Positions 45,094-55,535 of a stretch of DNA of 64,000 nt are shown here, one piece after another. The translations under genes were made by a program, and so were the position numbers. The stretch's first letter is position 1; each line of letters opens with the position of its first letter. The stretch is from Datura wrightii (taxonomy: Eukaryota; Streptophyta; Magnoliopsida; Solanales; Solanaceae): contig JASDFA010000003.1 in NCBI GenBank assembly GCA_035772735.1, forward strand, positions 64,988,501 through 65,052,500, given 5' to 3'. Under the pieces are notes generated by a model, which was not told where the DNA came from, searched no databases, and saw nothing but the letters and a program-made list of their open reading frames with translations.

Positions 45094-46375
45094 CTATTTT
45101 AACTCCTCGAATGCTTTAACACAATCCTTGTCAAACTCGAACTTCACCTCTTTTTCTAGAAACTGGCATATCGGTCTAGAAATTTTAGAGAAGTTCTTGA
45201 TGAACCATCTGAAGAACCCTGCATGTCCGAGAAAACTACGGACCCCCTTCACTGACACTAGTGGTGGTAGCTTTTCGATCACTTCGATCTTTGCACGATT
45301 GACTTCCAACCCCTTGCATGACACCTTATGGCCAAGGACGATACCCTCCTTGACTAAAAAATGGCATTTCACCCAGTTGAGCACTAGGTTAGTGTCTTCA
45401 CATCGAGCTAGCACCCTATCAAGATTCTGCAAACATGTAGCAAATGAATTACCGAAAACAGAAAAATCATCCATAAATACCTCGACAAAATCTTCCACCA
45501 TATCGTGAAAGATCGCCATCATGCATCTCTGGAATGTTGTTGGTGCATTGCATAGACCAAATGGAATCTGCCTGAAAGCATATGTCCCATAAGGACATGT
45601 AAAAGTGGTCTTCTCCTGATCCTCCGGTGCTATGGCTATTTGGTTATAGCCAGAATATCCATCAAGGAAACAATAATATTCTTGACCTTCCAACCTATCC
45701 AATATCTGATCAATAAATGGGATGGATAATGATCTTTCATCGTGGCCTCATTGAGCTTTCTGTAATCCATGCAAATTTGCCAGCCTATGACTCTGTGTGT
45801 AGGAATCAGCTCATTCTTTTCATTGGTGGCCACGGTCATCCCTCCTTTCTTTGGAACACACTGAACGGGGCTAACCCATTCACTGTCTGAAATGGGATAT
45901 ACCACACCTGCATCCAGCCACTTGATCACTTCCTTCCTAACTACATCCTTTATCACCGGATTCAGCCTCTCTGATGTTGTACAGTTGGCTTGGATCCTTT
46001 TTCCATAAAAATACTGTGTGTGCAAAAAGCTGGATTAATTCCTCTGATGTCTGACATTTGCCACCCCAATGCTTTCTTCCGCCTATTGAGGACCACCAAT
46101 GCATCCTTCACTTGTGCCTCTGTCAGTTCTGCGGAAATGATAACTGGCAAGGTGTCATCTTCCCCCAAAAATACATACTTCAGATGTGGAGGCAATGTCT
46201 TCAACTCCAATTTTGGTGCCTCCCCAATTGATGGTTTTGGCAATGGTTCCAAGGACCTCATCAATGGCTGAAAATCTTGCTTCCTGGGAAACCATTTTAG
46301 CTCATTCAACATCAGCACCATCTCATATGTAGCACTGTCTCCAAAATGATCGGAGCCCATCAAGGCTCTCTCCAA
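45094..46375 (-). pseudogene. Athila F reverse transcriptase
   Basis: The N-terminal segment (KKALGWQMSDIRGINPAFC) is followed by KDVVRKEVIKWLDAGVVYPI, VQCVPKKGGMTV and ICMDYRKLNEATMKDHYP. Then come FLDGYSGYNQIAIAPEDQEK, TFTCPYGTYAFRQIPFGLC and the active site VFMDDFSVFG with both aspartates kept, and FLGHAGFFRWFIKNF. Frameshifts lie near 45970-46020 and 45640-45700, so the three parts are in three frames. The motif wording is typical of Athila. Confidence 0.9.
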
Positions 46376-46396
46376 TGGGTCTTGTCAATCAACAAT

Positions 46397-47203
46397 CTAC
46401 AGAAGTGCTTCCTGATTTAGCACATTGATTGCTGATAGCTCCTCATAAATGGTCGGTAGCTTCATGGCCTTGTACACATCAAAAACCTCTACTTTTTCAT
46501 GTGCTCTCATGGTTAGCTGCCCGGAAGCCACATCAATCAAAGCTCGCCCAGTTGCCAAGAAAGGACGACCCAAAATAAATGGGACTTTCATATCCGGTTC
46601 GAAATCCAAGATGATAAAATCCACCGAGAAAATGAGGGAGCCCACTTGCACTAGCACATCCTCTACAATGCCATCTGGTCTAGCCAAAGAACGGTCAGCT
46701 AGCTGCAAGATCACAGTAGTTGGTCTAGGGCTGCCCAGGCCCAACTTCTTGAACACCGATGTCGGCATCAAGTTTATGCTTGCTCCCAAATCACATAATT
46801 CGCGAGCTCGAATACTTTGCCCAATTGTAATCTTAATGGTAAAGCTCCCAGGATCCTTGAGCTTTGTCAGTAACCTGTTCTGTATCCGGGAAGTGCACTC
46901 CTCATTAAGCGCCACCGTAGCATACTCTGTCAATCTGCTTTTGTTTGCTACGATGTCCTTGATATACTTTGCATATTTCGGCACTCCCTGCAAAACATCA
47001 ACAAAAGGTAAATTAATGTGTACCTGTTTCAGCACCTCCATGAACTTCTTCAAGCGAGCTTCTTCCTTGTGCTTCTTTAATCTCTGAGGGAACGGGGGTG
47101 GTGGTCGTTCTGTCTCGGCTGCCTTTTCCTTCCCCCTCACATCATCATGTTCCCCATCTTTTTCCACTGTTCCAGATTGCTGAGGTGGTCTTTCTGGTTC
47201 CAC
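46397..47203 (-). pseudogene. Athila F protease region
   Basis: An open stretch of 268 codons. An acidic/proline-rich linker and the helix KKFMEVLKQVHINLPFVDVL come first, then the protease core with RELCDLGASINLMPTSVFKK (catalytic Asp in CDLGA), LADRSLARPDGIVEDV, DFIILDFE and PFILGRPFLATGRALIDV. This wording is characteristic of Athila. The frame is intact across the domain; it would have to be expressed as part of gag-pol. A stop separates it from the RT part at about 46390. Confidence 0.9.
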
Positions 47204-48191
47204 CTCCTTGAGTTGCCACTCCTTGTGGTCACTGCATTGACCTGCTTGGGGTTTGGGTTAGTATCACTCGGTAGTCCTCCTCTGGGCCTGGTGTTTTGAG
47301 CTCCAGCTAGCTGTCCAAACTGATACTCCAATGCCTTTGTAGCTAATTTCTGATTCTTCATGTCAGCTACTAATTTCACATAATCAGCCTGCATTTGCGC
47401 TTGGTTAGCTATTATAGTCTTGAACATATCCTCAATGTTGTTGGGTGGTGGAGGAGGTGCATTGTTTCCTTTGTATTGAGACTGAAAATTCTGATGCCCC
47501 CCTTGATTTCTCTGCACACCCTGATTCAAACTCTGTCCTTGCTGGCTATTACTCCCCTAAGAGAAATTCGGATGATTCCTCCAATTTGAGTTGTAATTGT
47601 TGCCATACTATTGATTATTATTCCTGTGGACGTTCCCAACCAAATTCACCGAGTCTGGATTTGCACCACAACACTCAGCTGAGTGTTCACTACTCCCACA
47701 TACTTCACACCATACCTGATGAACTGCATTGACTGGTGCTTGTGCTTGATTCAAGTTCATACTGCTGAAGTGGGTGTTGAGTTGATTTTGCAACGCAGCT
47801 ATCTGTGCAGCAATAGCTGTAAAACCATCCACCTCAAAAACTCCTGCAGCTTTCCTCATTCCTCCTCGTGTTGAATCCGCATTCCATTCTGGATTTCCCT
47901 GTGAACCTTCCCACCAGCTGCTGAATCTAACAGAATTTTAGTATGTGGTTCTAAACCCTCAATAAATATGTGCACCAACACATCATTAGATTGGTGATGA
48001 TGAGGACAGTCCCTTAGCATAGACTTGAACCTCTCCCAAGCTTGATACAAATTCTCACCCTCTCTGTTTAAAACTTAGAATCTGACTTCTAAGTCTGGCT
48101 GTCTTCCCAGATAGAAAGAATCATATCAAAAAGTTTCTTGCAAGATCATCCCAAGTGGTGATAGAATTAGGTGGTTCATCTTTCAACCACC
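47137..48191 (-). pseudogene. Athila F gag, C-terminal part
   Basis: This continues the capsid sequence after the E insertion: EPPNSITTWDDLAR (near 48150), YQAWERFKSMLRDCPHH, HIFIEGLEPHTK, then the zinc knuckle VWCEVCGSSEHSAECC (CCHC, near 47700) and a long Asn/Gln-rich tail. Stops interrupt near 47610 and 47530, and the frame changes between pieces. The N-terminal part lies at 58393-58955 on the other side of E. Confidence 0.9.
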
Positions 48192-48196
48192 TCTTT
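48192..48196. repeat. Target-site duplication of element E (TCTTT), left copy
   Basis: TCTTT is found directly before the LTR start at 48197 and again at 58388-58392 after the other end. Joining the flanks restores Athila gag (LLGEAK followed by the EPPNSITTWDD part). Confidence 0.95.
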
Positions 48197-49565
48197 TGTC
48201 ACGCCCCGCCTTGGGGGGTATGACTGACACCTAGTGCCCTACTAGGACCTGACCTTCTGGACTGCTAAGCCTGGGCACATCTGGTGCCTGGCTGGCTCTA
48301 ACTCATATTTCTGGAAACAAAGGGCTATATAACGGCTGTAAATACAGCCCCCGGCCCGTTGGCCTATAGCCTTCTGTACCTGTACTAGCAGCTGACCAGA
48401 AACATACTAATTCAGAGGAACCTATGCGGGCCGACAAGGCCACCATGCTGTCTAGTTATCTGCAACTCAATCATAACGCATGAAAAGAACTACGTGACCG
48501 GCAAGGTCACCACTACTGGCAAACTATGGCCCCACACGGCCAAAGTAAAAGAAAGCAAGAATACTGGCAACTAAACAACTGCACGGCCTCACACGACCGG
48601 CTCATCTGACCACTAGGGAATATATAGACGGCAAGCCTCTAAGAATACCAATAGAAATGATCGGGACAGGGCCCCGACCTACCCGTGCTGTAAAACAAAA
48701 GAACTGAAATACACCTTTGGAATTCAGTCTCCGGATGACAGTAGCTGAATACCCGACTGCTGACAGGAAGTTACGTAGTGTCACCTGCTCGTCTGTAAGT
48801 ACCTGCAGGCAAGTAATGCAGCGCCCCACCGGGCGTCAGTACCGCTGGTACTGAGTATGTAAAGCAATAACTGAAGCAAAATCTGAATACAATAATATAA
48901 CTGAAGAAACTGAAGTAGAGAGAATAGACTAACTGTCTGATAATGTAAATCATACCTTCTCTCAGTCTTTACTGGGAAGGATAAGAGTCATACCTGGAAA
49001 CGTATCGTGCTACTGCTGATATACTTGTATCTAACATAACATGGCATAACATGAAATAACATAACATAGCACACACAAACCTTACCCGGCCCCCATAAGC
49101 CGGGAGGTACAATCAACACAGAATCTATTCCCCTACCCCGGTCATCCCATCTCCTATACTGGCTGTAAGCATCCTGCCGGTCCCCTGGGTATGCACTTGG
49201 GCTCGCTGAGCCCCTGACTATAACTGCATCTGAGTCCGGAGGACTCCTGAATCTGCACCCGGGCGTATCCGCTCGACTGGGGTGTGTAAGGGCCGATCAA
49301 GGCACAAATATGGGGAAAAACTGGCATCCCATCTTCGTCCCCTGGCGGGACGGCATGCCACTCCGTAGAGTGACGTATCCTCGTCCTCTGGTGGACGAGT
49401 CGATACAGCTATTAACCCTGGGCGGTCATGGATGCTAGGTAATCCAACCCCAAACAATACAACGGTCTCGTCTGGTAACACTGTCTGTGTATCTCACATG
49501 TTGAGGCTAATAGGGGTAAAGTATCATATATATTACATGCTGAGCTAATGATAGTAATCTATACG

Positions 49566-49830
49566 TATTTAATACATGCTAAGGCAGGTAAAGACGTATA
49601 AATATGAGTATAGTCTCCTGCCGGGCTGTACTGGAGCAAATGCTATATAAGACAATGTTTCTGCTGAAAACTCTGCTGTTTACTAAGTTTCTGTATACAC
49701 TTTATGCTGGACTAGTAATAGAAATGTGTACATACTTAATACATGCTGAGGCTGGAAGTAATATATATGTATGTACGAATATAGTCTTCTGCCAGACTAT
49801 ACTGAGGTTAATGCTGAACATGATATAGAC
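49566..49830. repeat. Degenerate two-copy tandem repeat in the E LTR, period about 167 bp
   Basis: TATTTAATACATGCTAAGGC (49566) and TACTTAATACATGCTGAGGC (about 49733) start two similar blocks, each continuing with a GAATATAGTCTTCTGCC-like segment and ATGCT. Identity is moderate. The same pair is in the other LTR near 56905-57165. Confidence 0.65.
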
Positions 49831-50814
49831 TTCCTGCTGAAACTATGCTGTATACTGATTTTCTATAGTAACATGAGTTACTATTCCTGACATACTTTCT
49901 AAACTTATTTTAGTCTACTATTCTATGTCGGAAATGCTTTACGGATACTATACTACACCGCGGGGTTTCAGCTGAACACAACAATATCTTAACGTAGCAT
50001 ATTACATCACATACTGATAGGTCTCGTACACGTTACAGCCCAATGCTTCTCATGTTGTACCAATGTTCATAATAACGCAATACTGAACTATACTGTATTT
50101 GAGATATTATCTGACTGTCTGCCTATACTGTAACTGAGATATCATCTGACTATCTGATATTGCTTTACTAACTTGATTCTGAGTATATGTATATCATAAT
50201 ATCATAAAAACATGCTTACTAAATTCAAACTGGACTTAGTGCTCGACTTATAAGTTCTTTCTTCTGTACATCATGCTATCTATCGTACTGGATTACTAAC
50301 TTGCCGAAGGAATTAGCTTTACATACCTTATCCTTGAATTATTCGTCTGTCGGACGAGGCTCGGCCGGTACTTCAACTGTTTTCTCCCAACTGCATTCAT
50401 AAACATATCAATTAACACTAAATACAGCTTTATTTCAAAAGGCAACGTCACTTTCTATATAGTTTATAGCCTAAACTTAGGCTTATCGAAAGACGGCTAG
50501 AAACTCGCTATTTTTCAGCGGCCTAGAAGGGAGAAATATTCACTTCACAGCTAGGAACACATAGACACTAATTTAGAGCAATTCCACTTGCCTTGGCTCG
50601 GTGGCTCGACGATTCGTCGGCCGTATTTTATGAAACTAAATCCGTAGGAATGCTCTCTGCTGCTGAATACTTTGGTATCTGGGATTAATTTGAGTTTGGG
50701 CAGTGTTTGGCAGCATAATCGGACGGAAATTAATTAATTTCCTTCGTCCCTCTCTGTTCTCTACGTTTTCTGGAAATTTTTATAAGTTTCTATCATTTAA
50801 AACCGAAGTGGGGC

Positions 50815-50822
50815 TTTATATA
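50815..50822 (-). promoter_or_regulatory. TATA box of the E LTR
   Basis: The - strand reads TATATAAAGCCCC, about 230 bp from the LTR start and 19 bp downstream of the dyad module. The other LTR has it at 58153-58160, presumably the copy that drives the genomic RNA. Confidence 0.75.
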
Positions 50823-50840
50823 CTTGGGCCTGGACAAGGC

Positions 50841-50928
50841 CAACGTGTCACGGAGCCAACGCGGAGGCTCCTCCTCCGTGACACGCTGCCATCGCGGAGG
50901 GGCTCTGCCTCGGCTCCTTCCGCGATGG
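50841..50928. promoter_or_regulatory. Dyad module in the E LTR, related to the Athila 68-bp unit
   Basis: CAACGTGTCACGGAG, then GCGGAGG, CCTCCGTGACACG and CCATCGCGGAGG, followed by CCTTCCGCGATGG. It nearly matches the second internal Athila unit at 42985. The 5' LTR copy is at 58179-58266. Confidence 0.8.
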
Positions 50929-51049
50929 TTCGACAGGCTTCTCGTCCGATCTTTTCCCGGGCCTTTCTCCAACACGTATGGCCTTCAAATATGCTTAACC
51001 AACGTGGGAATAGGTCATCTAAGTGCCGGTAATTCTACGGGGTGTAACA

Positions 51050-51066
51050 TTCTCCCCCCCTTAAGA
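51050..51066 (-). other. Polypurine tract of element E
   Basis: The - strand reads TTCTTAAGGGGGGGAGAA directly before the 3' LTR, with GAGGACGAATG upstream as in D and G. Confidence 0.9.
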
Positions 51067-52150
51067 ACATTCGTCCTCGAATGTATACTGTTATCTAGAG
51101 GACTGATTACTTTACTTTCTGGAAGAATTTCGGCAGAGTTTCCCCTGTAATATGGACTATCGCAAAAACCTGAAATGTAGAAAAGTTGAACACGGGCACT
51201 GCTCACAATATTCTAAGATCCACTGGATGACCATATATCAATTTTTTCCTTTATCATTTACAGACATACAACCATAAGATACTGCATAAATAATAATACG
51301 GACATACCTGTCGCCTGACTAGACCTGAAATAGGGTGAGGATATCTGGTCCTTATATCTGCGAATCTATCTGTCTAGTCGTAACCTGGATATTCTGAACT
51401 GGGACTACACTGGACGGGCCTCCTATGCATTTCCTCAGCATAGCTACATAGAAGACCGGATGATTGGATTCTAATTCTGGAGACAAATTCGATTAATGGT
51501 AAATGCTCATTTTTGGCTATTACTGAAATCTAGCACACACGCTCGCAACATGACTTCGAGCGTCTGCATTGTACGCTCAGCCTGCTCATCTGTCTGAGGA
51601 TAGAACGCTGCGCTTAAATTAATCCACGCTCCCAAACTCTTCTAAAATGACTGCCAGAATCTAGCTGTGAAGTGTGCTCCTTTGTCTGAAATAATGGATA
51701 CTGGTATTCCATGTAATCTGACTATCTTTCTGATATGCAACTCAGCATAATCTTCGGCCAAGGAAGTAGTTCTTACCGGCAAGAAATGAGCTGATTTTTA
51801 TCAATCTGTCACTTATCACTCATATAGAGCCATGTCTGTGTTTAGTACGGGGTAATTCTTGCTACAAAATTCATATTCATTGCTTCTCATTTCCAAAGAG
51901 GCACAGCTATGTTCTAACTAACCTGCCTGGTTTCTGATATTCTGCCTTCAACTGTTGGCAGTTAGGACACTGGGCTACCTGCAGTTCTTTTTAATGTCAT
52001 GGTACCTCTTTGTCGTATCAGGATGAAAGGAATAGGGGGCGTAATGTACCTCGCTCATAAACTGCTGGCGAGGCCCCAAAATATCTGGAGTACAAATGCG
52101 GCCTTATATCGCCACACTTCATCCCCGGGTATCTGAAAATATGTCACCTC
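51067..52150 (-). pseudogene. Element E integrase remnants
   Basis: The integrase core is readable near 51790-51545: AEDYAELHI, GIPVSIISDKGAHFTARFW, a stop, INLSAAFYPQTDEQAERTMQTL and MLRACVLDF. The remainder of the C-terminus is deleted: the sequence jumps to PELESNHPVFYVAMLRKCI near 51490-51430. The chromodomain is not recognisable. The zinc-binding part near 51960 keeps CPNCQQ in a degraded context. Confidence 0.8.
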
Positions 52151-52939
52151 TCCTTACTGAATCTTGTGTTCAAGTTAAACCTGGCTAGGGTTTCTATACT
52201 GCCGTTCCTTTACTTCCCCCTCTAACCGTAATGCTGCGATATTCTGTATATCATTCTGTTATCCTTTATTTCTGCTATGCGAACAGCTAGACTGGCTAAC
52301 TAGTAAAATTCTCGGGTCTACTCCCGCTGTTTAGGTGGTAAGTATGCCAACTCTCCATAGATCTATAGCTAAGGGCGTCTGCCACCATATTAGCCCTTCT
52401 TGGATGATACAAAATTTTCGCTTTTTCAGGCATAAGCTACTGCAGCTAACTGGGTGATACCCAGATCGTGGGTAAGATAATTCTTCTCACGTTTCTTCAA
52501 TTACCCGAAAGTATAAACTGTTACTTTACCATGCTGCACCAATCCTCTGTACCTTCTGGCGATACTACACTGGAGCTGAGGTTAACCTGGCTGTTAACTC
52601 TTGGGAGTTCTGCTCACACTCCTCAGTCTACTGGAACTTTGCTGCCTTTTATGTCCACTTAGTCAGAGGTGCTGCTAAAGTGAAAAATCCGTCCACAAAC
52701 CCTCTGCAGTACCCGGCTAACCGCAGGGATTGCGTACTTCGATCGGAGTGGTAAATCTAGGCTATATCTTCATTACTTCGATTTTCTGTATATCGTTCTG
52801 TACACCAGCCTCCGACACAATGTGACCAAAAGCTACTGAACTCAACTAAAATTCACATTTACCACAATTGACATATAACTAACGGTCATATTGGTTTATT
52901 ATGCCGGAGAATCTGACAAGTAATCTACCGGTATAGACC
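52151..52939 (-). pseudogene. Element E RNase H/RT remnants
   Basis: Only pieces of the RNase H and RT-connection region can be made out on the - strand, in line with the order in D (18241-19124). Deletions and stops are frequent. Confidence rests mostly on the conserved order of the neighbouring parts. Confidence 0.55.
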
Positions 52940-55519
52940 GAGCTTATCTGGCCTTCTGGCCGTATGCTAAGGCTACTTGTTGCTAAGGTAACCTGAACGA
53001 CCGTCTGCGCACCTTGTGCCTTTATCTGATCCGAGGATCCTGATATTGATCATGACCTCTAACGATCTGGCTGCATAACCCTAAATAACTGAATAGTCGG
53101 GTTGAATAACCCGAAGGTGACAGTAGTCTAGTAATGCTCTAACTGTACTACTTGAGTACTTATAGTTCGTGCATAACCGCAAACTCGTGGGCATCTAATT
53201 GCTCTTGTTATTTTTCTTAAACCACTGTAAGGCTACACTTAATCAACTTACTCCCAGGCGATCAATCTCTGGACCTTCACGGGGAGTCTACTGATCCCCT
53301 GGTCTTAATAAACACTATGCTAGCAGGGTACCATTAATTTCTTACGCCTTGTGTGTATCCACTTGGATCTATACTGCTATTCTGGGGAATTCTCGGTCTC
53401 ATAGGCTATTCTGTAACTACTGGCCTTCTGCTAGGGCTCTGTATCTAAATATCTTACAAAAACCAGCTGAAATACTAGTCTATCGCTGACTGCTGATGTG
53501 GACCCTCCCTTGGGGTACCCACAGGTATTCTGACTAGGACGGTCGGCTGACTTATGAGGTGTTCTACATAACCACTGCTTGGTTGACTAAGGCCGATTAT
53601 CGCCCACGAGGCTGGGAAAACGACGTATGACCACTTAGCATGCTAGAACAATTCTGGTATTGCTAATCTCTGAAATTTGCCTATTCGATCTCTAATCCTG
53701 GTTCTGGCACATGCACTACTGTTACCGATCTTCAGGGATGCCTCCCTGCTGATGCAGGCGACAGCTGGTTGGTAGACTGTCTAACTGCGCCCTTATCATC
53801 TAGCCATATGTCTTAGGTCAATAACTCAGGTAAGCTCCTAGAGCCTAAATCTGACAACAACACATAAGTCTGTTAATCTAATAACTGAAAACTGAGATAG
53901 TTTTTATGACTTCATACGTAACTCACACTTAATCCGCCCTTTCTCTTCTTCTTTTCTTTCTTTCTTCTCTCTTCTTTCTCTTTTTTTTTTGTCCTGCAAT
54001 GCAATTTGTGTAGGCTTTCTATTACTAATCAGCATCTGCGATTATAGCCCTTATAGGCAACCACTCACAACATATCTATGATCTGTATACATATATATCG
54101 CTAGTTACGTACAACATGTACTGATTTCTGCGGTAGTTCATAATCTCTGACAGGTTCTGCTGAGTCTCACATCGTACATGATACATTGCTTCTACGGCCT
54201 AATACCATCTCTTGCCCCGACTTATCATTTCATTGCATTGTTACCCCATTCTGAAAGTAACATCATAAACATTCTAGTTATTGTCTGATGTTTGAAATTC
54301 CGCCACTCTTGCGATGTGGGGGTCAACGTTCGAATCCTGTAGCCTTACTAGGCATATATTGAGAGCCCATGACTGTCTGCTGGGCCTTATCTCTAGGCCA
54401 CACTAGATTAGAATTGATGTATCGGTAACTTCTTAACTTTTCCATAGCGGACATACTGCGGTATTCTGAACCACAATCTTACTGTCAGCACGAAGCTTAA
54501 TCCTTAATACGATACTTTATCAATCCGGGGTAGTTCTAATTTTCCCACAAGATCTGACATTCCTGCTTCTTCCTCTCATCTTGCTTAAACTGAACTCTAG
54601 GGTTCAAGGTACGTTCCTTTCATTGCTAATGAGATTACTGATCCAGCCTTGGCCTATACTCCTTCTGGCGTATGTTCAAGCCCATCTGATTCACCTGACC
54701 TCTATATCTTTCGAGGTCACAACTAGATCATAACTATAATCTTACAGGTATGTCTTACTATCTGTTAGCGTACATGGCAGACTTGGCCTTTTTCTGACTC
54801 AAACTTGACTATTATTAGACATTCATCCCTAGCAGGTCTGTTACCCCTACTTCGGGTAAGCTAATAGTCTTACTTTCTTTACTGGCTTGTTATCATAAGG
54901 GTCTGCACAGCTTACGTAATCATAAGGGCTCTCTATATTTTCTACTACTTACTAGGATCAATCAACCCTTTTCGTATTGCAACTATAAAAGCATTCAACT
55001 GTATCATATCCAAAAAGATGTATTCGGGATTCCTGCATTTTCCTTTCTTTTTTCATACTTATCTGGTGATCTGACCTTATCTGTAATCATAATCAGATCT
55101 CATATAACTAATAAATGAATCAACTCATATATACATTATATTTCTGACTTCCTATTCTGACGTTATCAACATATACTGGGAATAATGCCAATAACAGTAT
55201 CACGCTGGGAGGTCTCTGATACCTCCTCCTACTGTTGTAATTATCATGTAACTGACTGATGCTCTCTTCCGTTGCTATTTCTGATCTTCTTCCTGTGATA
55301 GGGTAATACTGATCTGTCTTTGTATCTGTAACCAAAGAATACGGTGAGTTCTCAGGGACTCAACCCTATACTGTACCGCTCTAAAGCACGACTGATTGAG
55401 AAAGAAGGGTAACTATCATATCATGCCTCGCAGCCTCCTGCCTATAGTATGTGGTGCACAACACATCCATAGACAAGACTCTACTTAGCACGGCTTGCAG
55501 ACTCCCTGGGATACGACCT
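52940..55519 (-). pseudogene. Element E decayed gag/protease/RT region
   Basis: It is the counterpart of D 15591-18240 in the same order. Landmarks are TATCTGGCCTTCTGG and GAGGATCCTGA near 52950-53040, GATGTGGACCCTCCCTTGGGG near 53500, and gag-like GGAGGAGGTATCAGAGACC on the - strand near 55210. Stop codons in the GAGTTGATTYATTT stretch are shared with D (D near 15980, E near 55130), so the decay is inherited. No complete gene is present. Confidence 0.7.
53938..53993. repeat. Polypyrimidine low-complexity tract
   Basis: A run of CTTTCTCTTC-type sequence ending in a T run. In the homologous place C has only a short CTCCCTTTTAGCG, so the tract expanded in E. Confidence 0.9.
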
Positions 55520-55531
55520 GCTCTGATACCA
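55520..55531 (-). other. Primer binding site of element E
   Basis: The - strand reads TGGTATCAGAGC, a perfect initiator tRNA-Met match, 4 bases from the LTR end at 55536. Confidence 0.95.
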
Positions 55532-55535
55532 AGTT

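Larger units (their letters stand above)
48197..51049 (-). repeat. 3' LTR of element E
   Basis: On the - strand it begins TGTTACACCCCGTAGAATT (51049) and ends GGGGCGTGACA (48197). A dyad module lies at 50841-50928 and a TATA box at 50815-50822, and a duplicated block of period about 167 bp lies at 49566-49830. A GTATGTAAAGC splice-donor-like motif (- strand) is near 50325. Confidence 0.95.

Noticed and set aside
53938..53993. Polypyrimidine tract as a polypurine tract or splice signal of E
   Set aside because: It is far from either LTR, absent from the homologous places in C and D, and the true polypurine tract is at 51050-51066.
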